Shown here one piece after another: positions 28,752 through 36,929 of a DNA stretch of 64,000 nt. Origin of the DNA: Myxococcales bacterium. Lineage in GTDB: Bacteria > Myxococcota_A > Polyangia > Palsa-1104 > JAEUJZ01. The notes under the pieces are model-generated. The model was given only the letters and a program-made list of their open reading frames with translations, made no database searches and had not been told where the DNA came from. The translations under genes were made by a program, and so were the position numbers. The DNA is taken from assembly GCA_016794365.1 (NCBI GenBank), contig JAEUKB010000037.1, forward strand, positions 1-64,000, written 5' to 3'. The first letter of the stretch is position 1, and the number at the start of each line of letters is the position of its first letter.

Positions 28752-29825
28752 ATGCATCATCGCTCGCACGACCGCTCGGGTTGGCTTCGTACGCAGCTGC
28801 GACAGGTGTTTTGGCTGGCACTTTTGCTGTGCGTCTGTGGCAGCGCAAAGGCCGATCCGGTCAAGGTTCACTTAGAGAGCATCGCCATCGACAAGCTGCC
28901 CGAGCTGCGCGCATATGTGAACGTCATCGACGACGATCTCAAGCCGGTGCGCAGCAAAGGTGGCTTCAAGCTACAGATGGATGGCGCGCCGCTGTCCGAC
29001 TTGCAGACGACGGTGGCTTCGTTTGCCGAGTCCAAAGAGCCGATTGATCTGTTCGTGGTGGTGCAAGTCTCGTCGGTGATGAAAGACGGTCTGCCCATCG
29101 CGAAGAGCGGCATCGGACGGCTGGCCAAGACGCTGGCGAAGATTCCCGAGAGTCGAATCGGCATCATCAGCTACTCGTCGGAATACAAGAAGCTCGAAGA
29201 GCTGGGACGGCCCAATGAAGTCGCGCGCGAGCTGGACAAGCTCAAGATCGACGAAGATGCGACCGAGACGCGAATGCTCGACGGTGTGCGCGTGGCGATC
29301 GATCTGCTGCGTGAGTCGGTGGGCAAGCGCAAGCTGGTGGTGCTGTTTTCAGACGGAATCGACGCGGCGGGAACCAAAGACAGCTTCGAGCAAGTGGGCA
29401 AAAAAGCCCGCGAAGCCGGTGTCGGTCTGGCCTGCATTGGCTACGGTCCGTTTGAAGCGGGTCGGCTGCGCAACTTGATCGAGATGTCAAAAGCGGCTGG
29501 CTCGACGGCACGCGGCAGCAAAGTGGCGGGCGAAATCGGTGCGCACTTCGATCAGTTCATCGAGGAAATGCTCTCGACGCACGTTGTCAAGTTTGGACTG
29601 ACGCAATCGGGCGACGGTCAGCAGCATGTCTTTCAGGTCTTGTTTCGGGCCGGAAAAGACGAAATTCCGTCGGAAACCGTCACGATCAACTCGCTGCCGC
29701 AGTTTGAGCCCGCCGAGCCCGCCGGTTGGCCTTGGTATTATTGGGTGCTCGCCGTCGCGGGAGGTCTGCTCGGGCTGATCATCTTGCTCGCGATCATCGG
29801 ATCGCTATTGGGCCCCAAGCAATAG
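28752..29825 (+). CDS. VWA-domain membrane protein with degenerate MIDAS
   Basis: A 357-residue protein: signal peptide (1-34), a short beta domain, a von Willebrand A domain (about 95-285) and a C-terminal membrane helix (about 329-351). The metal-ion site normally DxSxS reads QVSSV (105-109), so metal-dependent ligand binding may be lost or altered. ATG at 28752 follows GAGAGGG; longer frames overlap the divergent amidohydrolase gene. It is 10 bases upstream of the next gene, probably one operon. Confidence 0.85.
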   Translation: MHHRSHDRSGWLRTQLRQVFWLALLLCVCGSAKADPVKVHLESIAIDKLPELRAYVNVIDDDLKPVRSKGGFKLQMDGAPLSDLQTTVASFAESKEPIDLFVVVQVSSVMKDGLPIAKSGIGRLAKTLAKIPESRIGIISYSSEYKKLEELGRPNEVARELDKLKIDEDATETRMLDGVRVAIDLLRESVGKRKLVVLFSDGIDAAGTKDSFEQVGKKAREAGVGLACIGYGPFEAGRLRNLIEMSKAAGSTARGSKVAGEIGAHFDQFIEEMLSTHVVKFGLTQSGDGQQHVFQVLFRAGKDEIPSETVTINSLPQFEPAEPAGWPWYYWVLAVAGGLLGLIILLAIIGSLLGPKQ

Positions 29826-29835
29826 CGCACTGGCA

Positions 29836-30870
29836 ATGACAGCTTCTTTGACGGAAAAGCTACCGTATCGACTGTGGGAACTGGCGTTCCGAGTGTCCGG
29901 CGACGTGCTGTCCGCGATTGGCTGGCCGCCGTTTCGCAAGTTCGTCGAAGCGCGTCCGACGAGCGATCTGGTGGGCGATCTCCACTCGCTGTGTGACGAT
30001 CTGGGCCAAGCACACTTGGAGCTGTTTCAGAGCAGCGATCCCGACGAGCGCGACGATGCATCGTTTGTGTCCGAGCTGCTTCATCCGCTGCGTGCGCTGG
30101 TCCTACTTTTGTACGACAACAACCTGACCGACAGTGAACGTCACTTTCAGCGACTGCGCGAGCTGATGGCCGGAACCCAGCTTCTACGAGAGCTGGACTA
30201 TCCACGCGGCATCGGACGCTGGCTGCTGGCGCGCTCGCTGTATGGACTGTCGCTGGCAGCGTGTCGGCGAGCCGATGATCGGACGCTCGCGCAGCTTCGG
30301 GACGACGACGAAGAAGCTCGAGAGCGCGTGCTCGATCGGCTGGGCAGTCGCGTGCTGACGGTGCAGGGACGCTGGCGCGAGCTGGGATCGTTTATCCACG
30401 GCGAACACAATCAGCTCCTTGAAAAGCTGGCGCTGCCGGTGCCAAAGCTCAGCGAGGCCAGGCTGCGCGCCGACTGGCTGCCCGAGCTGTTTAAGCCGTA
30501 CGCGCACTTGTCGTCGCTGTATCTGTCGCCGAACATTCCCGAAAAGAAGCTGCGCAACGCGCGCAAGTTCTGCGAAGTTCCCGACGAAGAAGATGTGCTC
30601 GCGCTGGTGGACTGTACGGTGTTTGGCTCGGCGTCCGACGCGCTGCTTTTCGGTGCCAAGCACGTCTTTTTTCGCAACTTCATCGCGCAAAATGGCCGAC
30701 CGGGACGGCTGCCGTACGGAACCTTGGCCAAGATGTCGCTTCAGCGCGGCAACGAAGGCGAGCTGCTCTTTACCGAAGGTCAGATCGTCAATGTCTCGGG
30801 CTCGGGGCTGTCGGTCAATGACCTGATGGCGCTGATTCGCGAGCTACAGAAGCGCTTTCAGTCGGGCTGA
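29836..30870 (+). CDS. Hypothetical protein with C-terminal PH-like domain
   Basis: A 344-residue protein without signal peptide. Residues 1-230 are helical and rich in Leu, Arg and Asp. The C-terminal 110 residues (from VPDEEDVLALVDCTVFGSASDALLFGAKHVFFRN) resemble the bacterial PH-like module seen in proteins that become active at the membrane or in stress; this is a pattern judgement. It directly follows the VWA gene and shares its strand. I do not recognise a function. Confidence 0.7.
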   Translation: MTASLTEKLPYRLWELAFRVSGDVLSAIGWPPFRKFVEARPTSDLVGDLHSLCDDLGQAHLELFQSSDPDERDDASFVSELLHPLRALVLLLYDNNLTDSERHFQRLRELMAGTQLLRELDYPRGIGRWLLARSLYGLSLAACRRADDRTLAQLRDDDEEARERVLDRLGSRVLTVQGRWRELGSFIHGEHNQLLEKLALPVPKLSEARLRADWLPELFKPYAHLSSLYLSPNIPEKKLRNARKFCEVPDEEDVLALVDCTVFGSASDALLFGAKHVFFRNFIAQNGRPGRLPYGTLAKMSLQRGNEGELLFTEGQIVNVSGSGLSVNDLMALIRELQKRFQSG

Positions 30871-30912
30871 CCTGGGCGTCGCGCGATCGGAAAATCTGGT
30901 AGCGTGGCGGCC

Positions 30913-31821
30913 ATGCGTCTTGCTGCCATCGACTGTGGAACCAACACCGCCATGCTGCTGGTGGCGGATGTCGTCAAGGGCTCGCTTCCTCGGCTTTCGC
31001 CCGTCGCTGACTTTCTGGAAATGCCGCGCCTTGGTCAGGACTTGGATCGTACCGGGCGACTTCATCCCGACGCGATTGCGCGCACGCTGGCGGCGATTGA
31101 TCGTCAGATTGCGCGGGCCAAGTCGCTGCACGCGGATCAGATCATTGCCGTCGGAACCGAGTCGCTGCGTGCTGCCGAAAACAGCGAAGAATTTCTAAGC
31201 GCACTGCGCAAGACTGGCGTCGAGCTGCGGGTGATTTCCGGCGACGATGAAGCCCGGCTGTCGTTTCGTTCGGTGGTCGAGAGCCTGCCGAAGCCGTCAA
31301 GTGGTCGGCGATCCGTGATCGACATCGGCGGTGGATCGACAGAGCTGATCGTCGGTGGCAAGACGCCCGAGCGCTGGGCCAGTGAAAAGATGGGCTCGGT
31401 CCGACTGCATGAGCGCTTCATTCGCAGCGATCCTCCGACAGAGCAAGAGACAGCAGCGCTGACCGCAGCGATCCAGGCTGGGCTCGAAAAGCTGCCTGCC
31501 GTCGAAGGAGAGCTGGTTGCGCTGGCTGGAACCGCGACGACGGTGGCTGCGCTGCACTTGGGACTGCGCGAATACGACGGGCGTCAGGTCGATGGCGTGC
31601 GAATCGCGACGAAGACGATGCGCGAGATCATCACGGACCTCGGCAAGCGAACCGTGGCAGAGCGCTGTCAGCTTGCGGGCCTGGATCCTCGACGAGCAGA
31701 CGTGATCTATGCCGGTGCGATGATCCTGCTTTTGTGCGCAGAGCGGGCAGGGCTGGCCGACGTGGTGGTGAGCGATCGCGGGGTGCGCTGGGGCGTGCTG
31801 GAAGAGCTGGCGGACGGGTGA
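30913..31821 (+). CDS. Ppx/GppA-family phosphatase (exopolyphosphatase-like)
   Basis: A 302-residue ASKHA-fold phosphatase. It shows AAIDCGTNTAMLLVAD (phosphate loop 1), AVGTESLRAAEN, DDEARLSF, VIDIGGGSTELIVG (phosphate loop 2) and ALAGTATTVAAL. Members hydrolyse inorganic polyphosphate or pppGpp. The length matches the short two-domain form lacking the C-terminal HD-like domain of E. coli Ppx. ATG at 30913 is preferred to GTG at 30904 because the family begins MRxAAID. Confidence 0.92.
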   Translation: MRLAAIDCGTNTAMLLVADVVKGSLPRLSPVADFLEMPRLGQDLDRTGRLHPDAIARTLAAIDRQIARAKSLHADQIIAVGTESLRAAENSEEFLSALRKTGVELRVISGDDEARLSFRSVVESLPKPSSGRRSVIDIGGGSTELIVGGKTPERWASEKMGSVRLHERFIRSDPPTEQETAALTAAIQAGLEKLPAVEGELVALAGTATTVAALHLGLREYDGRQVDGVRIATKTMREIITDLGKRTVAERCQLAGLDPRRADVIYAGAMILLLCAERAGLADVVVSDRGVRWGVLEELADG

Positions 31822-31898
31822 CAGGTTGGTGAAGCCGTCGGAAGACAGTCCGAAAAAAGTCAGACGAACCGGGGCGCGCAGGGGTAACATTCGGACTT

Positions 31899-32423
31899 GT
31901 GAGCACCTCCACTCCGTTATCTAAGCGTTTTTCCTTGTCTCTTCCCGTCGATCGCTGGCTGGCGCTGGCCAATGAGCTGAGCGTGATGGAGCACATCCAC
32001 CACGCAGCGGCGGTTCCGGTGGAAAAGCGACTGGAGCGTGGGCGCGCCGCCGAGCAAGTACAAGCGATGGTGATGGCGGTTGTGCCCGATCCAAGCAGTG
32101 CGGATCCGTCGGAGCGTCGAGAGAGCGGTCTGCCGCTGTCGCGCGCATCGGCCAAGTATCTGCTGACGGCGGCGGACCGACTGCGTCGCGCTGAGCTTCG
32201 GTTGGCTTGGAACGCGCACGATCGCGATGCCGCGCAGCTTCAGTCTTGTGTCGGTGCGGCTCGTGAATGGGACAGCATCATGCGAGCGCTGTCGTCGCAG
32301 TTTGGGGTGGTTCATCCCTTCGCAGAGATGGTCGAGTCGCTGTCGCTCGGTGAGCAAGAGATGCAGACGCTGGGCGTTCCGGTTCAGTCGCTGCACAACG
32401 GCGAAGATCTGCTGGCGCTCTAG
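31899..32423 (+). CDS. Hypothetical protein
   Basis: A 174-residue predicted cytoplasmic protein with GTG start, mostly helical and rich in Ala, Arg, Glu and Leu. It has no signal peptide and no recognisable motif. Codon use matches its neighbours, and the frame is free of competing genes on the other strand. It sits between the Ppx/GppA gene and an exported amidohydrolase on the same strand. Function cannot be inferred. Confidence 0.6.
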   Translation: MSTSTPLSKRFSLSLPVDRWLALANELSVMEHIHHAAAVPVEKRLERGRAAEQVQAMVMAVVPDPSSADPSERRESGLPLSRASAKYLLTAADRLRRAELRLAWNAHDRDAAQLQSCVGAAREWDSIMRALSSQFGVVHPFAEMVESLSLGEQEMQTLGVPVQSLHNGEDLLAL

Positions 32424-32520
32424 GCTTACAAACTTCGCGATGAGCGTCTTCGCTTCCCGCCTATGCTGGTAGCACTGGTCCGTGCGGACAGGTTGGGCTC
32501 TTGCGGTGGAGAAACAGGCA

Positions 32521-33852
32521 ATGACAGCTAGCGCGAATTCCGTCGTCGTCGGAGTTCGTTCAAGGGTTGCAAAAGCGGCAGCCTTTGTAGCGATGTGGGC
32601 GACGGTGCTGCTGAGTGCTGACGCGCTGGCTGCATCGAAGCTCGTGGCGCTGCGGTTTGCGCGCTTGATCGACGGAACCGGCAAGGTCATCAGCAGTCCG
32701 CTGGTGGTGGTGGAACAGGATCGGATCAAGGCAGTCGGAGGACCGACGATGCCTGTTCCCGACGGTGCAGTCTTCATCGACTTGAGCCGTTACACCGCGC
32801 TGCCCGGTCTGATCGACGTGCATACCCACATGACGTATCTGCTCGATCCGGACTCTGCGATGAAGCCCGTCGAGCAGTTTATTAAGCGCTTGCCGCCAGT
32901 GACGGTGTTTTTGGCGCAGCAAAATGCCAAGCGAACGCTGGAAGCCGGGGTGACGACGGTGCGCGATCTCGGCTCGTTTGAGCAGATGGATCTCGCGATG
33001 CGCGACCTGATTCGCCGGGGAGCGATGGTGGGTCCGCGCATGTTCGTGTCCGGCGTTCCGATCTTTGCGACCGATGAGTTCGTCAAGCCTGGGCATCCGG
33101 TGGCGCCAGGAACGGCAGATGGACCAGCGGATGTGATGCGTGTGGCTCGTCTACAGCTTGCCGCCGGAGCGGATCAGATCAAAGTCGTGGCTTCGACGGG
33201 CGGTTACGACGATGTGACGGGCAATCAGACGCTCTCGTATGAAGAGATCAAAGCGGCTGTCGAGGTCGCGCACCGAGCCGGTAAGCGCTGCGCGGTTCAT
33301 TCCTATGGTCCAAGTGGCGCGCGGGATGCGGTCAAAGCCGGGGCTGATTCGATCGAGCACGCGATCGACATCGACGATGCAACGCTGGCAGAGATGGCTC
33401 GGCGACGGATTTTTTACGTTCCGACCATCGATCACAACCGCTATTACGCTGACAATCCGAAGGTGTACGGGTTTTCCAGCGACGCGGTGAACAACCTGCG
33501 AGCGTTTGTGCCCAAGAACCTGGAAACCGCTCGTCGCGCCTTTCGGATGGGCGTTCCGCTGGCGATGGGCAGCGACGCGGTCTTTTCGATGTTTGGCGAA
33601 AACACGCAAGAGCTGGGCTGGTTTGTGAAGCTGGGCATGACGCCGCTGCAAGCGCTGGAGACGGCGACAACCAACGCTGCGCTGCTGCTCGGACAGGAAA
33701 AAGCGCTGGGCAAGGTCGCGCCAGGCTTCTTCGCGGATTTGATTGCCGTCGAAGGAGATCCGGTTTCCGACATCACCGCTGTGACGCAGCGAGTGCGCTG
33801 GGTGATGGCGGCAGGAACCGTTGTCGTCGATCGCACGACGGGACACAAATGA
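32521..33852 (+). CDS. Exported imidazolonepropionase-like amidohydrolase
   Basis: A 443-residue metal-dependent hydrolase with a signal peptide (about 1-38, ending ALAA). The amidohydrolase domain shows DVHTHMTY (metal His101 and His103), the IKVVAS Lys, AVHSYG and IEHAID His residues and MGSDA Asp. It resembles the Xaa-Pro dipeptidase/imidazolonepropionase-like subgroup, many of which act on dipeptides. ATG at 32521 has GGAG at 32508-32511. Its stop overlaps the next gene's ATG (ATGA). Confidence 0.9.
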   Translation: MTASANSVVVGVRSRVAKAAAFVAMWATVLLSADALAASKLVALRFARLIDGTGKVISSPLVVVEQDRIKAVGGPTMPVPDGAVFIDLSRYTALPGLIDVHTHMTYLLDPDSAMKPVEQFIKRLPPVTVFLAQQNAKRTLEAGVTTVRDLGSFEQMDLAMRDLIRRGAMVGPRMFVSGVPIFATDEFVKPGHPVAPGTADGPADVMRVARLQLAAGADQIKVVASTGGYDDVTGNQTLSYEEIKAAVEVAHRAGKRCAVHSYGPSGARDAVKAGADSIEHAIDIDDATLAEMARRRIFYVPTIDHNRYYADNPKVYGFSSDAVNNLRAFVPKNLETARRAFRMGVPLAMGSDAVFSMFGENTQELGWFVKLGMTPLQALETATTNAALLLGQEKALGKVAPGFFADLIAVEGDPVSDITAVTQRVRWVMAAGTVVVDRTTGHK

Positions 33853-34469
33853 GCGAGCCGCAGCGAGTGAGTGAGCAAGAAGCTGTGACGGAGCCTCCTC
33901 CGTCGGAAGTGTCTGCGATTGATTCGATGTTGCGGACCCGTCACGCCGTTCATTTGGTGGTGTCGGTGGACGGAGACTGGGACGCGGCGCGTGCCGATAC
34001 AGTGGCGCAGGCCGAGTCTCGCTGTGAGTCTGCGCAGGCCTTTGCCGACGGAGAGCTTTTTCGTGCGCGCTATCCCGGTCGCATCGGTGTGGTTCGACTG
34101 CGGACCCAGCACGCTCCGCCGGACATCGTCAGCCAAGTTCTGACCGAGCGCGGCGTCGAGATCGAAGTCATCGATCCGTCTGTGCAAGGTGACTCGCGCT
34201 GCTCGTTTTGTGGACGCGACAAGCTTCAGGAACAGATCGTCTCGATGACCGATGAAGGCTGGGCTTGTCCGTCGTGCTTTCGCGCGTGGCTGCTTCGTCA
34301 GCAGTCCGAAAAGCCGCGTGATAGGTCGGTCTTGTCGAAGCTCTCGAGTCGGCTGATCTTTCCGCTCTTGCTGGTCGTGGTTGCGCTGTTTGTGATCGGA
34401 GTGCTGCACGAACTGCGACGGCTCAACCAAGCGAGCAACATCATTCGCCAGCACCTGCCGACGCAGTAA
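33849..34469 (+). CDS. Membrane protein with zinc-ribbon-like motif
   Basis: A 206-residue protein translationally coupled to the amidohydrolase (four-base overlap). It has an acidic N-terminus, a CSFCGRD...WACPSC motif (two CxxC pairs about 25 residues apart, a zinc ribbon) at about 118-145, a short basic stretch and one membrane helix (about 171-190). The topology suggests a cytoplasmic zinc domain on a C-terminal anchor. Its 3' end overlaps the convergent acyltransferase by 29 bases. Function unknown. Confidence 0.75.
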   Translation: MSEPQRVSEQEAVTEPPPSEVSAIDSMLRTRHAVHLVVSVDGDWDAARADTVAQAESRCESAQAFADGELFRARYPGRIGVVRLRTQHAPPDIVSQVLTERGVEIEVIDPSVQGDSRCSFCGRDKLQEQIVSMTDEGWACPSCFRAWLLRQQSEKPRDRSVLSKLSSRLIFPLLLVVVALFVIGVLHELRRLNQASNIIRQHLPTQ

Positions 34470-35355
34470 GTGCAGCGGGCGCTGACGCAGAACGCGCAGC
34501 ATTTGCCAAAGCGGGCACTGACGGATCACGTTCCGCAGCGACGATCGATGGTAAGCCAAGCTCTTGCTCTACTTCGCGCTGAAGCTCGTCGCTTTCCAAG
34601 ATCGTCGCGATGGTTTCCAGCAGCGCAGAAGTCAGCCTTCCGTCGAGCGCGCGGTGATCAAACGACATCGTCAGGATCATCGTCGGACGAACCTCGGGAC
34701 GACCTTGCACCGCGATGACGCGCTCGCGCACTTCGCCCGCCCCGAGCGCCGCCCCGGAATAGAACGTCAGCGGTGTCACCGAGTCCACCTGGCGAACGCA
34801 CGTCACCTGAAACGTCCCGACGAGCTTGCGACGAAACCAGAACATCCGTCCGAGCAGGCGCAGGATCGCTCGTCGCAGAAAGCCAATCGGAATCAGCCAG
34901 CCGTTGCGCTTCATGCCTTCGAGATCGCGCTGCTCTTTGTCTCGGGTCTGCGGCACCGCGTCTTGAAGGAACTTCACCAGCTTGGGCAGCGTCTTTTCGG
35001 GCGCATGCTCGATCACCAGCACGGGCGCATAGCTCGTCTGACCTGCGACGGAAAGTCCGATGTCCACGCGTCCGGGATGCAGGCGCTGATAGCCGCACAC
35101 CAGCTGATGCGAATCGGGACAGCGCAAGAGCGCCAGCGCCACCGCGCGCAGCAAGACATGCGTGTACGTCGCGGCAATCCCAGCTTGCTTGAGCACAGAC
35201 ACCACGCGCACAGCTTGGCTCATGTCGCACAGCCGGTTCATGCAGCCGCCGGGAAGCTGCATCACCGTGAAGGCATCGAGAAACCAGCGCTCTCCGTGCG
35301 TCAGCGTCTCGATGCGATCACCCTGCGGTGTCACCTGCACCACGTTTGCGCCCAT
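34441..35355 (-). CDS. Stand-alone 2-oxoacid dehydrogenase E2-type acyltransferase domain protein
   Basis: A 304-residue protein consisting only of the chloramphenicol-acetyltransferase-like catalytic domain of E2 enzymes. The lipoyl and E1/E3-binding domains are absent. The active-site motif DHRALDG (His234, Asp238) is intact. A hydrophobic/basic insert (about 155-180) may bind membranes. It lies 2 bases after the glycosyltransferase stop, so the two are co-transcribed; an acyl transfer onto the glycosylated product is a reasonable inference. A second copy of this architecture is at 55812-56612. Confidence 0.82.
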   Translation of the reverse strand: MGANVVQVTPQGDRIETLTHGERWFLDAFTVMQLPGGCMNRLCDMSQAVRVVSVLKQAGIAATYTHVLLRAVALALLRCPDSHQLVCGYQRLHPGRVDIGLSVAGQTSYAPVLVIEHAPEKTLPKLVKFLQDAVPQTRDKEQRDLEGMKRNGWLIPIGFLRRAILRLLGRMFWFRRKLVGTFQVTCVRQVDSVTPLTFYSGAALGAGEVRERVIAVQGRPEVRPTMILTMSFDHRALDGRLTSALLETIATILESDELQREVEQELGLPSIVAAERDPSVPALANAARSASAPAALTASAGAGE

Positions 35356-35357
35356 GG

Positions 35358-36671
35358 CTACCCTGCGAGCGGATGAAGCAGCGTCGCTGCCGACATGGGC
35401 GACGGTGTCTCGGTCTGGATCGGGCTGTGTTCACCCGGCACCGAGTTCGGATCGCGCGTGAGCAGCAAGTGATTGATGTGGAGCGCTGCGTTCTGCGGTC
35501 CGTCCATCGTTGCGATTCGTCGCGCCAGCTTCTGCGCGGCATGCCGATACGACGGGTTTTGCAGGATCGACTCGACCGCTTGACGCAGCGTCTCGCCTTT
35601 GCAGTCGCGCAGCCGCAGTCGCATCCCGGCCCCGAGCTTTTCGACCCGAGTCAGGTTGATCTCTTGATCGAACATCGTCGGGATGCCAATCACCGGAACA
35701 CCTTGTCCGAGCGCTTGATAGATCGTGCCGTTGCCGCCGTGCGTGATCGTGACGTGCGACGCAGCCATCAGCGAGTCTCCGTCGGCGAGCTTTTCGACAA
35801 AGACGTTGTTGTGCTGCGCAAACTGCTCACTCGGAAGCTCGGCGGTGGTGATCAGCACTTGGTATTCGCTGTTGCCGAACACGCGCACCGCTTCGCTGAA
35901 GAACTTCGCGTCTCCCGTCGAGCCCATCGTAAAGTACAGCGTCGGACGATTCGGATCGAGCTGACCGAGCCACTTCGGACGCGGCAGCGCTTCGCGGAAG
36001 CGAATCGGACCAATGTAACGGAAGGTTGGCGGCGACGGGACGATCGGAAAATACTCGGGCAGATCGGCGAGCAGCGTCAGATCTCCCTCGATGAGATCGT
36101 ACATCGTGCCAAGCTTCGGCAGTCCGAGCCGCGTGCGAACCTTGTCAAAGCCGCGCGCCCAATACCAGATGAGCAGGTTCTTGAGCACCGGGAACAGCGC
36201 CGACGACAGCCGCTTGCCCAAGATCTTTTCCGAGATGTGTCCGTCGGGAACCGAGATCTGCTCGGCAAAGCGACTCGTCCACGCACCGTTTGTCAGCGAC
36301 ACAAGTGGAATGCCGCGTGCGCGCGCACTGGTGGTCAGCGACATGCGCAGGTCTCCGACGACCAAGTCCGGTTGCAGCGCGTCGATCGCTTCCAGATCCG
36401 ATCGCACCGAGTCTTCCGCAACCTGCTGCCACCAGCGCAGATCGCAGGCACCGGCGCGACGAGCCAGCCGCAGCGTCTCCTCTCGATCGACGGAGTACAC
36501 CGGACGCACCGGAAAGCCCGCTGCCGATAGAAGCCGCGCATACGGTCCGTCGCAGCAGAACATCACCTCGTGTCCGTAGCGACTGCGTAGTGCTCGACCG
36601 ACCTCCAGTACGCGAGTGGTGTGAGCCAGAAATCCCCCGTCTGCAAACAGCGCGATGCGGCAAGCTGCCAT
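35358..36671 (-). CDS. MGT/UGT-type glycosyltransferase (GT1/GT28-like)
   Basis: A 437-residue two-domain GT-B enzyme. The N-terminal acceptor domain begins CRIALFADGGFLAHTTR. The C-terminal donor domain has YFTMGST, the HGGNGTIYQALGQGVPVIGIP nucleotide-sugar motif region and FDQEINLTRVEKLGAG, typical of macrolide and glycolipid glycosyltransferases. ATG at 36671 is preceded by GGAAGGA. With the acyltransferase it may decorate a lipid or secondary metabolite. Confidence 0.88.
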   Translation of the reverse strand: MAACRIALFADGGFLAHTTRVLEVGRALRSRYGHEVMFCCDGPYARLLSAAGFPVRPVYSVDREETLRLARRAGACDLRWWQQVAEDSVRSDLEAIDALQPDLVVGDLRMSLTTSARARGIPLVSLTNGAWTSRFAEQISVPDGHISEKILGKRLSSALFPVLKNLLIWYWARGFDKVRTRLGLPKLGTMYDLIEGDLTLLADLPEYFPIVPSPPTFRYIGPIRFREALPRPKWLGQLDPNRPTLYFTMGSTGDAKFFSEAVRVFGNSEYQVLITTAELPSEQFAQHNNVFVEKLADGDSLMAASHVTITHGGNGTIYQALGQGVPVIGIPTMFDQEINLTRVEKLGAGMRLRLRDCKGETLRQAVESILQNPSYRHAAQKLARRIATMDGPQNAALHINHLLLTRDPNSVPGEHSPIQTETPSPMSAATLLHPLAG

Positions 36672-36722
36672 ACGACATGTCCTTCCATTGCCGAGCTTTG
36701 CCCGGAATGCCCAGGCTTCTAG

Positions 36723-36748
36723 CACCTTTTTCTGAGACCGAAAAGGTG
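36723..36748. repeat. Inverted repeat upstream of the glycosyltransferase gene
   Basis: Perfect 8-base arms CACCTTTT and AAAAGGTG flank a 10-base loop, 52 bases upstream of the glycosyltransferase start. The CAGCGACGGAAA word sits 15 bases further on. It lacks a T-run, so it reads better as an operator or leader hairpin than a terminator. The rest of the 36672-36929 spacer shows nothing else. Confidence 0.5.
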
Positions 36749-36929
36749 AGGAAAAAAGGAGCCAGCGACGGAAATTTTGGGTGGGACTGTCCCCCTCACC
36801 CCGCTGTGGGACGCAGGCTGTGACGACAATCGGATGAGCAGTGCGCTGGCGAAGGCGCAGTGTGGGGAAAATAGTCCCAGGTTTCGGTGCGTTCTCAGGG
36901 AGTTCGCGCAGAAGGCGCTGGAAGGTTGA

